Below, piece after piece: positions 1 to 12,395 of a stretch of 64,000 nt of DNA (positions are counted from its first letter, which is position 1; each line of letters begins with the position of its first letter). The translations under genes were made by a program, and so were the position numbers. The notes under the pieces were generated by a model. The model was not told the DNA's origin. It searched no databases and saw only the letters and a list, made by a program, of their open reading frames with translations. The stretch comes from Cricetomys ansorgei. Taxonomy: Eukaryota > Chordata > Mammalia > Rodentia > Nesomyidae. The DNA lies in contig JAMJFZ010001815.1 in NCBI GenBank assembly GCA_026225945.1, positions 2,494,001 through 2,558,000 of the forward strand, in the 5' to 3' direction.

Positions 1-517
1 TTGGCTGCACCTGAGAATCAGTCCAGGAGCTTGAAGAGTATTAAGCTTGGTCCCCCAAATAAACTAAATGCAGCTGTGGCTGGTGCTCGGGCATTGGTGC
101 TTTTAGGGCAGTGGGAATACAACTTTATAGCCAAAGCTGAACCACTGTGCAGGCAGACCCAGTCAGGTAGGAAGGGTTGGTAGTCTCCCAAGAGATAGTT
201 CGTCTCACCAGCCAGGCCCACCTGGTTCCCACTGTTGATTGAGTTAAACTGCTGATTTCTGGCATAGTGGGATTTTAATGAACATTCAGGTCCTCTGACT
301 CAGTCCTTCTTGGCTCAGAGGGACTAAGGCTGCTCCAAACCTATCAGTCTCCTGGAAGGTCTCAGCTTAGCCTTAGTCATATGTTGGAATCCTATTGGAA
401 TCGGCTACACAACTGTGAACAAGCCTGCACCATGTTTATCAGCCTATCTAGGCAGAATTCTATTACTTGTAATGGGCATCCAGGGTAGAGAGCCCCACTG
501 TATATTTTCACAGTATT

Positions 518-565
518 TGTGTGTGTGTGTCTGTGTCTGTGTCTGTGTCTGTGTGTCTGTGTCTG
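518..565. repeat. TG/TGTGTC microsatellite
   Basis: An interrupted GT tract with repeated GTGTCT units. It creates open frames on both strands that are not genes. Confidence 0.95.
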
Positions 566-754
566 CTGTACAACTGTACTTCAGGATTGCAGTCCCCTGA
601 GTCTTACATGGCTCTTCACATACCCTAGACATGGACAGAAGCCAGTTCTTGAACACTGTCTTTGAGGAAAACTTAATACATGTGTACATGCTCATATTAA
701 GCATCAGTGCTAAAGTACAGAGTGTGGGATGTGGCTCAAGATGTTTTCATTTTC

Positions 755-1415
755 CTTAATAATTTATTTTAATTAAGATACAATTATATCATTTCCTTCC
801 CTCATCATACCCTTCCCCCAACCCCTCCTGTGTCTTCTTCACCATTTCTCTTTCCTTCCTTAACTCCCTTTCAAGTTCATGGCCTCTATTCATTTGATTG
901 TTATTGTTACACACACAAACACAGAAACACATAAAGAGTCCATTCATTGTTGCTTTGTGCATATGATTTCAGGACTGACCACTTGGTATTGTATACCCAA
1001 CTAAGGGGTCCATCCTTGGGGAAGACTAATTCTCCCTCTCACAGCAGTTGTTAGTTGCCAACAGTTCTTTTTCTAGAGTTGGGGCCCGGTTAAAATTTCC
1101 TCTTCCCTGTTAATGTGTTTATTAATATTGCATTGTTTGGATCTTGTTTAGTAGTCATATTGTTCAAGTATTGCAGATGTATCTTCCCTGTCATTTCTAG
1201 GAGACACAATCTCAGCTCACGGCAGACTTTTGTTCCTCTGACTCTTAATGTCTCCCCCTTTTTCCCATAATGTTCCTGAGCCCTCGGTACAGGAGTTGTG
1301 TTGCAGAGTTTCTGTTGAGAGTGAACATCCCATGATCAGCTCTCTGTATCTTGACCAGTTGTGGTTTGTTGTGATGATCTCTGCTGCAAAAAGAAGCTTT
1401 TTTGATGAGGCGTGA
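755..1415 (-). repeat. LINE-1 3' end (Lx-like), antisense
   Basis: The segment opens with a T-rich reversed tail and contains diagnostic rodent L1 3' UTR phrases in antisense: a CCACTTGGTATTG-like phrase, GGGGAAGACTAATTCTCCC, GGAGACACAATCTCA and CCAGTTGTGGTTT. The same phrases recur at 23.8-24.6 kb. Confidence 0.75.
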
Positions 1416-1582
1416 CAGTTACATGTATCAAGCAAAGAGGGTTCATGAGCCTCAAGATGTTGTAACCTCATGTTAGTGCCTCTTCGGAGATTGCTTCTCA
1501 AGTCACATCCATAGAACTCCAAGGAGCCCCACTAATAGCGTCAGGGTGGTTTTTCTCAGATCTAACTCTTGTTTCCTTCTAG

Positions 1583-1626
1583 GTATATGGATCTGGGTCT
1601 CAGACAAGGGCGTTCCAATATGTCAG
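1583..1626 (+). CDS. Uxs1: Uxs1 coding exon (first in window)
   Basis: The 44-nt exon follows a pyrimidine tract ending in CTAG and is followed by the donor GTAAGG. It encodes [14 protein letters not shown] plus two bases of a split serine codon completed by the next exon. The preceding exon, expected to end near a GEPLT-like segment, is not visible in 1-1582. Confidence 0.95.
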
Positions 1627-4600
1627 GTAAGGCTCTTGTCCTTAGCCTATGTTCTGAGTAGAGGAAGGCAGAAACCATTCGGTATATATTGTACGTGTTG
1701 GTTATTTCCATAGCTCAACTATGTGTTAAATTAATTTTAATATTTGATTGAGAACCTCTTGCTTTTCTCTGTTTAAAAGTTAGATTTTCATCCGCTTCTA
1801 TGACTACTGGCTATTCTTTTACTGCCACCTAGTGTTACACAGGTGAATGTCTAGCACTGTGAGGGTAGCTTGAATAATGAGTCTACAAGCCAATTGATCA
1901 CTCACCAAACCTGCAGGTTAAGATGTCTGACAGATTTTTTAAAACATAGCTTTCTAGCATGGAGAGAGTCTTTAAGAATATGAGGTAAGAGTGTCTTTAC
2001 TGGTGACCTAGTGTTAAAACTGAGGCAAGATCATGTTCTTGAGAATAGTTTCTCTTGGTGACTCTTATTGTTGTCTTTGGAATTCTACCTAGAGTTTTGT
2101 TGGTCCGTGAAGTTGGTAATTATCAGCAGGTACCATACTGAAGTGCCTTCTGCTTATATGTAGCTATTACAAATTCCATGGAAGTTCTCAACGCCCTTGA
2201 TCATTGTAAAACCCACTTCTGTATTTGACAGCATATACTTTGGCTCTTAAATGTGAATACCCCAAATGCCTATTCACTAGGAATGCTGCCCTAGGTATCT
2301 TAGAGTTACCCAAGTTGTTAGCTATTGGGTGCAGGTCTGGGTAGCCCTCAGCCTCAGCCTGAACAACCATGTCTCATCAGGTGAATAGCTTAGTAGAAGT
2401 CACTTAGAAAAATGGAAATACCACTTTAATTTTTTTTCCAAAAGTCAAAACAACCACCGTGTAGATTTTTCCCAGGAAGTAACATAAATTCTTACATGAA
2501 ATACAAAAGAAGCTGCGAATAAAGGCACACCACAGTCAGTGTTTGTTTCTCCTTACCCACACATGTCTCGTCAAACAGGGCCAAAAGCCTGAAAATGAGA
2601 TTTAGCTGTCATGTGTTGTCCAAATGGGTTAGCTTATTCCAAGAGAGATTCACAGGGGAAAGTGGCCATTCTTCCCTCAGGACAGTTTCTGTTTTAGTGT
2701 AGAGCTCAGGCTGTGTGCTTAGAGAAGTGTATTGGGGTGCATTTCTGTAGCTGAACTGGACCAGACAGACCACCATGTATTGAACCATCTCTTCATAATA
2801 ATAATTACAACAGTGCGTTTTCATCCCATCCCAGTTCACCCACCCCTCCCCACTCATGCACTTCCAAAGAGGTCTTAATGTCTTTAGGTACACGGATTCA
2901 ACCCTGAGCTACATAATCAGGCCTGAGACGTTCTCATCTCCCACCATCGTGAGCCTTGATGTAACAATCAAAAGGGCACCCGTTAGAAGCCTGTGTTTGT
3001 CCTGGTCATACTACCTCGACATCTCATACAAAATTAAGTTGAGTAGCTTCCGATGGCTTTGATGGGGAGAAAAAGATGATGAAGATACTTTAAGAACTGA
3101 ACAATGCCTGTGCTGTGTCTGTCCTAGAACAAAACACTAACAGCACCAGGCTTGTCATGGCCACAGCTCATAAGCCTGTTGCTGTGACCCGCGCGGTCAC
3201 CTCCCAGACCACCTGACACCTTGGAAAGAGGATGTAAACAGTTCATATGTGTGAACCCTTGCAGCAGAGTCTCTTTCCATAGTGCTGCCATTGTAGTAGT
3301 ATCTGAAATCACCAAGACTTAGGGGTAGGGCTGTGGGCCAGTTTCCTGACACTTCAGTCTCAGCAGAGAACCGACCAGAGTTTTGCTGTTTTTAACACAC
3401 CCCCACCCTCTTAAGAAACTGGAAATCTTTTACTTCACGGTGTTTGAATCTGTAGTTGCAGTTCTTGGCTAACTGCCCCAGTGTTGCAGAGACCCAAGGC
3501 CTACATGGTCATCCACATTGACATCTGGCATGACGTGTCTGATACTTTCATGGCTGGGTTGTGTCTTCATTCACATAACAAAGGCATGTTATATATTTCT
3601 TAAAAGTCACTTTGTCAAAATGACACTTTTAAAGAGCTTCAGGCTAAATGAATATGACTTACACATTTTTGACTTTAAAAGTTGCCAACCTGTTACATGC
3701 AAGATGCATGGCCCTCCCTCCTTCCTCTCCCAAAGAGGATGACTGCTTAAAAAACAGCCATCTTCCAACACCACATGACCCCACCCTAACTTCCAACGTT
3801 AAGAGCCGTTGTGGATGCTACTGAATGGCAGCTTTTAATGTCTGTTTCCAAACACGCAGGTGGGTGCCATAAGAATGCGTTGTGGGTGTACTGACGACTG
3901 CCATAGTGATGAAGTGACTTTTTGCTAGTTTCTCTTGGAAAAGAAATCATCCAAGGTTAACGGTTGATCTGTGAGAAGAACATTGAGCATATTCATGTAA
4001 AATTCCCATTGTTGAAATAGAAAAGCAGAAATAACCTTTCTAAATGACACACCAAAAAAAAAAGTTTTTCCAATTAAAAGCAAAGCAAAATGATCTTGGG
4101 GTTTTTTTCTGGAAGCCTGATCCTGACCGGTAGTGGCCTGAGCCTTGCTGGTAAAGCTGGAGGAAGAGGGAGAGGTTTCCAAGTGGAATTCATTGAGAAC
4201 TGTAGCTGCTGAACATGGGCATAGAACAAGCGCTTAGATTCCCACTGAGGTGTCATTTTTACGAAGTAACTTTTCTTTAACAGAGCCACACTTTAACGCT
4301 TCTGAAACTAAGAACCAAACCTTGGTAAGCCCGAGTTTGCTTACTTCTCTTCACCTTCATGGCTCAGCCGATCACGATCCATCTGAAACATCCAGATGCC
4401 CCTGACAGCTCCATAGGTTGTGTTGAGGGTGGGCTGGAGGCTGGGGGAGGGGGAACAGCGTTCTGTTAGTTTCAGCGCGCAGTTTGTTTGGCTTTCGCTG
4501 TGATTTGCCAGTATGGAGTTTGCATACTGAAGTCCATTCATTTCTGTGGAGCTTATTTTATGAAACAATCCCAACTTCTGGTTCGGTCGACTAATGTGGG

Positions 4601-7600
4601 TTCACGTTAAGCATGAGGTTTCACCTGAGACTCTGCAAATGCCGTCCTTGGGGGTTTATACCTTCCTTAACTTACTTTTGGTCATTGGTTGTTTTCAGAA
4701 TTGCGCAGAAAGGGTAGACTTAACCCAAAAATGTCTTTCCACTCTGTTCACCACCCCGCCACACCCACCAGAAGCAAATCCCAGTGTTACAGGACTCATT
4801 TCATCCATGAACATAGCATTAGAAGCACCATCTTGATTTGCAGGGTTTTATTTCCGCATTCAGTTTTCCATTTGGGTTTTTGTTTTTGTCTGGGGAGGGT
4901 GGGTGCCTGCCCTCAGCACTCCTCTCTGGCGGTTTGTGCCTGACCTAGTTTTCCTTCTTTTCCAGTGATCTGGTGAATGGCCTGGTAGCACTCATGAACA
5001 GCAACGTCAGCAGCCCTGTCAACTTGGTGAGTCCTGTTCTCCTTTGCATCAGTTAGGCTGAGGGTCTTCTGTGAAGGACTTCCCTTGCTCAGGCAGCCTG
5101 TGTAGGGCGTCTGCCAAGTACTCAAGTGAAAGCAGGGTGAGATTGAAAAAGATGCTTGGAGGCAGGAGTGAGCAAGGTGGGTGAAAGCTCAATTGGATAG
5201 AGGCTTATAATAAAAGGCCCTGCTCTGTTAGTGCCTGCTTGCTCTCTGTACGTTGTGTTCCCTTACTCTTTTTAGGAAGCTTTTGCATAAGAACTGCTCT
5301 GCTTAGAAATCCCATCTTCCATCAAATCAGAAAGTGTTTGTCAGGAGCCTCTCAAAGCACCCATTTTCCGTGTTTTCTTCCATAACTCTGCTCTATCACT
5401 TGAAACCTTTCTTTGTGCCTACAACTAAGCCTGGGCCTTCCTGACACTTGATCTCTGGGTCCAGGATAGCCTCAGAAATTGGGAGCTGGGAGAATTTAGA
5501 ATTCACAGCCGCCAGGCTTTTCCATGGTCTGTGCTGGGTAATACTCATGGAGTAAGAGTGATAGCTTAGAATAGGGTAGAGTGCCTGCCTAGCGTGGGCA
5601 GGGCCCTGCACTCAATCTCCAGCACTCCAAAAATGAGGGCAGCAGCTGTTAGAAAGTGTGAGCTAGGAAAGGGAGAACAGCTTTCTTAACGCTCATGGAG
5701 ACTGTCCCTGTGGCTTGCCCACAATACTGGTCTTTGACAGCATCCTTTGCTACTGCAGCTTTCTCTATAGGATCGTTAGTCCCTCCCTGTGGAAGGTGCT
5801 GGCACACTTCTCAGAGGAAGTATGTTGTCCTCGGAGAGCCAGTAATGTGAATCCACATATGCAGAGTAACAGTAAAGTGACAGAAAGGGTACACTGGAAA
5901 AATCTCTTGTCCTGGAAGCTCCCCAGGACATACAGTGTGTGTGTTCCACTTTAAAGGACATTGTCCTACCTGAAGATCATTCTTTGGAAAAGATAGATGA
6001 AGGTCTAAGGTAATATATGTTTGTGTCTGGCCAGGATAAAAACCATCTCAGAATGCTCCAGTGGGGCAAGGAGCTGGGATGTAGTAACTTGGAGGCAGGC
6101 TAGTCTCGGAGTGGATGTTTCATGTAGCAAAGGTCTCTAAAGTCATGTGTGCCCCAGGTAGGGGAGTACTACATTGTAATGACACTTACAGGAGAATCCG
6201 TTTCTTCCTTAGGGGAACCCAGAAGAACACACAATCCTGGAATTTGCTCAATTAATTAAAAACCTTGTTGGTAAGTAGGCTAGACCAATCTGAGCTCATC
6301 TGCATTTACTCTGTCTGCTAATAGCACTTTCCCTAGAAAGGTGATTAGTACAAGCTGATTAATTGGATCAGGGCAGTACCTTTTTATTCTATTTTTTAAT
6401 ATTTCTTTATTTTATTTATATGAATGCTCTATCTGCATGTACACCTGCATGCCAGAAGAGAGCATCTGATCCCATTACAGATGGCTGTGAGCCACCATGT
6501 GGTTGCTGGGAATAGAGCTCTGGACGTCTGGAAGAGCAGTCAATGCTCTTAACTGCTGAGCCACCTCTCCAGCCCCTAGAGCAGCACCTTTCATTAGGAA
6601 CGTTTCCAGTTCTGAGTTTGGAGATTAGCGAGAGAATGGAGTGAGAGGGGATCAGCTCCCAGGTCTAGTTGCAGGTCTGGGCGGAGTGTGAAACAGATTT
6701 GTCCTCCAGGTCTGACACAGTTGTTAGGATATCCTCCACAGGTGACCATTACTTGATTTCTGTGCATTGCTCCTGTTTAGACCGAATTTCAGAAGCAAGG
6801 AGAGATTAACCCTGGCCAGGCTGGGTACACTGTGTGACATCAGAGCAGTGTTCCCATCACGGATCAGGATGTTCTGTGGTCTGGCCTGGCCCTTGGGTTG
6901 CAAGTGTCAAGAAGGTAGCCCTGGGTCCTTGGGTTTGCTGGAGCTCTAGGAAGTCTGGTCTCCAATCCAGAAATTTTAGTTCAGGATGCACCTATCTGGG
7001 CTGGATGATGTGTGCTGCAGGCTGCTTTGATTTGACCCTTTACACCCCGGATGAATGGGCTTCTCCATGTTGACATTACTGGCTTGGCTTACGGCTCTGG
7101 TGAGCAGCTGTGGACACCTGGAATGCTGTTCCCTGTAACAGTGGAAACAGAAGTCTTTATACCACACAAGCACAGCACTGTGTGGTTCCAGCAGTCTTGT
7201 TCAGCTCGCCTCCCAGCTGTGCATTCCCACTGGTGAGACAGGATCTCTTACACTCACCATGTGCCCCGGTCACCATGCCTTTGAAACCTTTGCTGTCCAG
7301 ATGGAACCCATGGGCCAGAGGCTTTGGTATCGTGGCACTGTGGGTGCCAGCTCTGGCCTCCCGGATCAGACTGTGCACCTGTGACCCACGTGCCCTTCAG
7401 AGTTTAGGAAACCCCAGACCTGCGGACTGAGGAGGACTTAGGATCCCCACCTTGCTGCTGTGTGACTGTGTGTCACACTTCCCCAAGTCTGCCGGATGGT
7501 CACTGGAGTAGCTCTGTTTTGTAGTCACTAGGGTCTAGCCCTGACCCCCGAGTGCTAGGCCAGGCTTCTCTGTCCTCCGCAAGCTTCATCCAGCAGCAGA

Positions 7601-10600
7601 GCTCACATCGTACGTGTTGGTTCTGGGCTTGCTCTGGCTAGAGCATCGATGGTCAGGTCTTCATGGGCTCTAAGTTACATTCTGCATGCTGTTGGTTAAG
7701 AAGGGTGTAGGCCACCTGATCTCCAGGGGAGGGGATTCCTAGATCCTGGACACTCAGGTGTGACCCACTGGGAGAATCTCCCTCCATAAGGCTCCAACCA
7801 CATTTGTATGTTTGTGTTTATGGGATTGTGCCCCATAGGCACATCTGCCTCTGTTATTTCCTGTGTGGAGGTTTGTCCTTGGCACAAGCTCCTCTGTTCT
7901 CTTGGGAGGCTCTTTGGGACCAGAAGCAAGTCTGCCACCTGAACGTGGTTAGTAATGGCCATGCAGGCACACTTCTAGGTTTGTGAAGACTGTCCCTATG
8001 TGGCTTGGTGGCTTTATCAGAGCTGCTTATGTTAGGGTCCTTGCTCTTGTTCTACTCATGGTATGATTTTCCCCTGCCATAGACAGTAAAACAGTATCCC
8101 CTAGTGATAAGAGATTCACTTGGCTTTACCTTTATTTTTATTTTTCTTTAATAAACTCAGGTAGTGGAAGTGAAATTCAGTTTCTCTCTGAAGCCCAGGA
8201 TGACCCACAGAAAAGAAAACCAGACATCAAAAAAGCAAAGATGATGCTGGGGTGGGAACCTGTGGTAAGTATGAAGGAGGTCTACAGCCTCAGGAGAGAG
8301 ACATCCACCTCCCACGTCCTTTTCCCCCAAAGCTCTGGCATTGTTGGGAGGTTTCCAGTGAAGCAGAGTGGGCTTGAGCGTCCAAGCAGGTACAAAGTTT
8401 TCTCCATAGGGCCCATCAGTGAATGGTATCTCATCCTCTGCTAGTGAAAGTGGCTTGGACCTCCTATGAGCTCTGTTTTCAGGGGAGCACACAAATGTGT
8501 TGTCTCTATTCAATCTATTGCTGTAATAAAAATCCTCTGACCAAAACCATTTGGGAAGGAAAAGAATTATTTGACCTACACTTCCAGGTCATAGTCTATC
8601 ACTGAGGGGAGTCAGGGCAGGGACCTGGGAAGCAGGCACCACGGAGGAGTGCTGCTGGCTTGTTCACAGGCATGCTCAGCTAGTTTCCTATGTAGCCCAT
8701 GACAACATCCTCAGTGGGCTGGGCCGTCCTACGTTAGTCTAGACAAATAAGGTAATATCTCATGGACACGCCACACAGCAGCCTGATGAACAGTTACTGT
8801 AGAGATTCCTTCTCAGGTAGCTCTAGTCTGTCAGGTTGGAAGTCACTATTAACTATGACATACATCAGCCTCTACAGGCAGTGTTTGGGGCGTGCTAGTT
8901 GTTTTACTCATTACTGTAACAAAGTACCTTATAGAGGCAGCTGAAAATGGAGGAAATGTTTATTTTGGTTCACATCGTCAGGAAGCAAAGATTGTGGGAT
9001 GGATGTAACCTTCAGAGGCTGCCATACCACTTCTGCTGGAAAGGTCACACCTCCTAAAGGTTCTACTGCTCTTGAAAAAGTGTCGTAAGCTGGGTGACAT
9101 TTCAAATTCCAATCATCAGAGGATGACAGCAGCATCATTGCAGGGTCCTTGTGTCCAGGGCTGGACTGAGCAAGGTTTTGTGAAAACAGAGGTGATCTAG
9201 TCATATCAGTCCCCATGTTGATGAACCCCAGCTTGAAAGCATGAAGTCTAAAAGTCATGGAAGAAGGTGGGCCTCCATACCTTCTTGGGGCTCCTAGATT
9301 GCCAGATTCTTCACAGACTGACCTACTAGACACTGGAATCCATCCAACTCCCTCTCCCTCACTGCTAGGCTGTATTCATGCTCTGAACATCCAGTCCCTC
9401 CCTCTCCATTTGTGGGTGGAGTGCTTCTCCCCGTCCTTGAACACCCATCTCCCAGGGCTGTATGTAGTCCCTCAGATGTCTGTTCTTTACAGGCCACCTC
9501 CTTATAGAAAATTCCTTCGGCAAGCCAGGCTACAGGAGCAAGCTACCTCTTTTCATCTACTGTGTGTGGCTCTTCGTTCTTCTCTGAGCCCCTCTGGAGA
9601 GTGGAATTCCCTGGGCAGGGCATGTGTCCTCATAGCATGGCGGCCATCCCAACAGTTGTTAAAGAAACAGATATGTCAAGTGGGGATAAAAGTAGGGCAG
9701 GTGGGGCTGCCTCACTGTAAGCGCATTAGAGAACCCGCCAGGAGGCATGATGTTGCCCAGAGCTCAACTCAGCCATTAAAAAATGTATGGCACAGTAGAT
9801 ACTGAGGAGGTGGAATCTGAAGGGATATTAGAATTTTAGGCCAACTCTTGTGCTGTTGATGGATACCTTGAGTCTGAGAAATCTGCTAAAGGACAGGAAA
9901 TTGGTAAATGAAATAAAAATTAATATGTTCAGATTTAAAACCTAGCGATCCCGTTTGTACAAAATCGCAGAGGTCGAGATTCTCTGAGTGTTTGTTTTTA
10001 TGCATTCTATTTTATGTTTATAACTGTTACACCTGCATGTATTCAAGTGTGCCACATGCATGCAGTGCCCGCAGAAGCCAGAAGAGGGCATCGATTTTGG
10101 AACTGGAGTTACAGATGGTTGTGAGCCACTGTGTAGGTGCTGGGAACTGAACTCAGCTCCTCTGCAAGGGCAACAGATGATGATCTTAACAGCTGAGCCA
10201 TCTTTGTAGCTCCTCAGGTTCTCTAGGTTTTTTTTTTTATTTTTTGTTTTTGTTTTTTATTTTTTTTTGAAGGAATTTGTCATTTGTCCTTTTGTCAGAG
10301 AAGCATGTGTTTTAAACAGAATGTTTGGGGAAATATTCAGTGCATACTTACTGCATACACGACTCTTGGTTTTAGAGATGTATATATAGTCAGGATGTGT
10401 GTTTGGAACTTGTATCATATTGAACATCATCTGAAAGACGTGGGGATACAGGTGTGGGACATTTGCCATTGGATTCTTTGTGGTAGGGGTCTTAATTGAT
10501 AGGAAATATATGAGAGTCTCGTCTTAAGAGACCGAGACATCTCAAACATAGTTGTTGTGCATGCATGAGAGTATGGGCAGCTTATTGCACTAGAGGAGGT

Positions 10601-11689
10601 ATCTTAGCCAGGTGAAGGAGTGTTTGTATGTGCATTCCCCTGATATTTGGTGATCCTGAGCATTTTCATATACCTGTTGGCCATTTTCATGCTTTTCCTT
10701 GAAAAAATGCCTATTTAAATCTATGGTTTCCTTTTTTTTTTTTTTTTAAATTGAGGTCCTTATATATTCTTACTATTAACTCCTTATTAGATACATAGCT
10801 GACAAGCATTTTCTTCCGTTCTGTAGGTTATCTCTGCATGCTGTTTATTACTGAAACTTTTTTAGTTTGATTAATTTGTCTAATTATGTCTCCTCTGTTT
10901 ATAGGATAGCAGAATGCCCATATTTAAAGCTTATAACGTTTTGATGTGTTTTGACACCTATAAAACTATCCGCGTAATTAAGACAGACACACCAGCAGAC
11001 TCGCTGGAGTCCTGGCGGCGCCTCCCTCCTGCTTTCCCTTAGCCTTTGACTCAGCAGCTAATCTACTTCTGTTTCCTGCGTTCAGCTCCAGTTAAGATTG
11101 CTTGAAATGTCGTGTCTCATGGGTCCGTCCCTGCCTGTGCAGTCAGTGCACGTGCAGGCGTGTCACAGGGGAGGCCCGGTGAGGCAGCTGTAGACAGCCT
11201 CCTCAGAGCATCTTCCTTCCAGTCCTTGCAGGGTTTCCTCAAGAGTGGTCCCACTCACATTTCAGAAACGATCTCTGCAGCTGACTGTAGGCATGCCTGC
11301 AAGAGGGGACCAGGAGCTTTGAGAACTTGGGGTTGCTGATAGAGTATCACTTGCTAAACCACAGAGTATATTCTGAAAGCAGTTCTAAAGGACTTCAGGC
11401 TTCTCCAAAGTTCCTTGGTACACTCCTGGCCAGAGTGAGACTTTGAGTGTCCTCATGAAACGGGCAGCTGACTACAAACTCTCATCTCCAGGCACCCTCC
11501 TGTGTGCTTCAAAGAAGCCTGTTGATGGAACCTTCTTCCCTTTTCTCACTCCAACAGGTCCCATTGGAGGAAGGATTGAACAAAGCCATCCACTACTTCC
11601 GGAAGGAACTAGAGTACCAGGCCAATAACCAGTACATCCCCAAACCCAAGCCCGCCAGAGTGAAGAAGGGCCGGACGCGCCACAGCTGA
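1583..11689 (+). CDS. Uxs1: UDP-glucuronate decarboxylase 1 (UDP-xylose synthase), C-terminal part, five exons
   Basis: Coding exons are 1583-1626, 4966-5026, 6213-6270, 8161-8264 and 11558-11689. All are flanked by AG acceptors and, except the last, GT donors. They sum to 399 nt, or 132 codons plus TGA, with matching phases. The translation carries recognisable UXS1 blocks such as [38 protein letters not shown] and the basic end KKGRTRHS. The family enzyme is an extended short-chain dehydrogenase/reductase. It uses NAD+ to convert UDP-glucuronate to UDP-xylose in the Golgi lumen as a type II membrane protein, supplying xylose for glycosaminoglycan linkers. The human protein is about 420 residues. 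The N-terminal anchor, glycine-rich NAD site and YxxxK catalytic motif should lie in exons left of the window. What is seen here is the substrate-binding C-terminal part, with no break or frameshift. Confidence 0.97.
1627..4965 (+). other. Uxs1: Uxs1 intron, no feature recognised
   Basis: About 3.3 kb of intron bounded by GTAAGG and TTTTCCAG. I see no SINE, LINE or RNA gene that I can name. Short open frames here lack any recognisable protein. Confidence 0.7.
4966..5026 (+). CDS. Uxs1: Uxs1 coding exon
   Basis: The 61-nt exon lies between TTTTCCAG and GTGAGT. It completes the split serine and encodes [20 protein letters not shown], ending in phase 0. Confidence 0.96.
5573..5632 (+). repeat. 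ID-like SINE fragment
   Basis: GTGCCTGCCTAGCGTGGGC followed by GGGCCCTGCACTCAATCTC and CCAGCACTCC resembles the tRNA-derived ID body. It lies in the intron after the second visible Uxs1 exon. Confidence 0.6.
6213..6270 (+). CDS. Uxs1: Uxs1 coding exon
   Basis: The 58-nt exon follows CTTCCTTAG and precedes GTAAGT. It encodes [19 protein letters not shown] and one base of a split glycine codon. Confidence 0.96.
6271..8160 (+). other. Uxs1: Uxs1 intron with one SINE
   Basis: The intron is bounded by GTAAGT and CTCAG. It contains an antisense B2/B3 element at 6381-6577. The remaining 1.5 kb is moderately GC-rich and shows nothing I recognise. Confidence 0.7.
6381..6577 (-). repeat. B2/B3 SINE, antisense
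   Basis: The segment ends in CTTAACTGCTGAGCCACCTC and TCCAGCCCC, the reversed tRNA-like head of B2. An AT-rich reversed tail is at its left edge. Confidence 0.85.
8161..8264 (+). CDS. Uxs1: Uxs1 coding exon
   Basis: The 104-nt exon starts after AATAAACTCAG and ends before GTAAGT. It completes the split glycine and encodes a segment beginning [16 protein letters not shown], continuing through [10 protein letters not shown] and ending MMLGWEPV, a hallmark of the UXS1 C-terminal region. Confidence 0.97.
8511..8860 (-). repeat. MaLR-like LTR, antisense
   Basis: It starts with CTATTGCTGTAATAAAAATCC, a reversed LTR end, and continues with CACTTCCAGGTCATAGTC. It shares this layout with the copy at 34206-34620. 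The family name is inferred from the resemblance of its reversed end to MST/MLT LTR ends. Confidence 0.5.
8895..9125 (-). repeat. Second MaLR-like LTR fragment, antisense
   Basis: TTACTCATTACTGTAACAAAG followed by GGAAATGTTTATTTTGGTTC is the reversed end of an ERVL-MaLR-like element. It abuts the copy at 8511-8860. Confidence 0.45.
9994..10217 (-). repeat. B2/B3 SINE, antisense
   Basis: It contains the reversed B2 head CTTAACAGCTGAGCCATC and body GTGAGCCACTGTGTAGGTGC, GGGAACTGAACTCAGC. Confidence 0.8.
10590..10915 (-). repeat. LINE-1 fragment, antisense
   Basis: TTATTAGATACATAGCTGAC, CATTTTCTTCCGTTCTGTAG and CTTTTTTAGTTTGATTAATT are reversed L1 3'-region phrases. Confidence 0.65.
11558..11689 (+). 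CDS. Uxs1: Uxs1 terminal coding exon
   Basis: The exon follows CCAACAG. It opens with [20 protein letters not shown], runs through [12 protein letters not shown] and ends at the basic KKGRTRHS before TGA at 11687-11689. Confidence 0.97.
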   Translation, partial: VPLEEGLNKAIHYFRKELEYQANNQYIPKPKPARVKKGRTRHS

Positions 11690-12395
11690 GTTAGCCTTAG
11701 AATATGAGACTCCGTTTTACACTTGATGAGATAAACTTTTGTGGGAATTTTTTTTTTTTTTTTTAAGACTTAAACAGGTGTCATGAAGAACAAACTGGAA
11801 TTTCCTTCTGAAGCTTGCTTTAAAGACATGGATGTGCCTAAAAGCTCCCTGGAAACCTGCAGACTTTGCCTTGCACTTTTTAAATCTGTCTTTTTATGTA
11901 CAGCGGCCTGGATGCATCTCTGCTATTTTCAGGTTTTTATCTTGCTCTTAGAGTGTATGCTGTAACTGTCGTTGACAGTTTTATTTACTGGTTTCTTTGT
12001 GAAGCTGAAAAGAAACATTAAATGGGGTGGAAAAATGCCAATTTTATTTATAAAAGTGGGTACTTATAAATGAGATGTTACACTATGCATAAAGAATAAG
12101 AACCCTAGTGGTATTGTCAGGTGGGTGGTGTGCCAGTCTGTATTTAGGGACAGTTGAAAGAACTGTTGGAAAGCTTTGGTTTCTTTTTTTAATTCAGATT
12201 TTCTGAAGGTCTAGTTTTTAGTTGTAAACTTGACTTTGAAACATCTCTGTTGGTTCTTGATCAAGGATATTTGAAATCACTACTGTGTTGTGCTGCATAT
12301 CAGGGTGGGGGTGGGGGGACAACGTTAACGTATTCTTGGTTAACCATGGTTACATATGCTATTTTAATAAAATATTGAAACTCACCGGTCATGGA
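11690..12395 (+). other. Uxs1: Uxs1 3' UTR
   Basis: AT-rich sequence runs about 700 nt from the stop codon to the AATAAA at 12366. The 3' end is inferred from that signal; no cDNA was available. There is a T tract at about 11750 and a G-rich stretch near 12305. Confidence 0.75.
12366..12371 (+). terminator. Uxs1: Uxs1 polyadenylation signal
   Basis: A canonical AATAAA lies 677 nt after the stop codon. It is the most plausible cleavage signal, giving an end near 12385-12395. Confidence 0.75.

Larger units (their letters stand above)
1..1582 (+). other. Uxs1: Uxs1 intron (partial)
   Basis: No exon is recognised before 1583. The stretch holds a TG/TGTGTC microsatellite at 518-565 and an antisense LINE-1 3' end at about 755-1415. 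Confidence 0.8.
8265..11557 (+). other. Uxs1: Last Uxs1 intron
   Basis: The 3.3-kb intron contains two antisense MaLR-like LTRs (8511-8860, 8895-9125), an antisense B2/B3 (9994-10217) and an antisense LINE-1 piece (10590-10915). Nothing is recognised in 9126-9990, although a 182-codon frame is open at 9257-9805, or in 10916-11557. Confidence 0.7.

Noticed and set aside
1..1582. Search for the preceding Uxs1 exon
   Set aside because: No frame encodes the expected upstream UXS1 segment. The region is intron with an antisense LINE-1.
9257..9805. 182-codon open frame on the + strand, the longest in the window
   Set aside because: It lies inside the last Uxs1 intron, has no recognisable domain, low-complexity proline/serine content and no splice or repeat-derived coding logic. 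Chance openness in GC-rich intron sequence is more likely.
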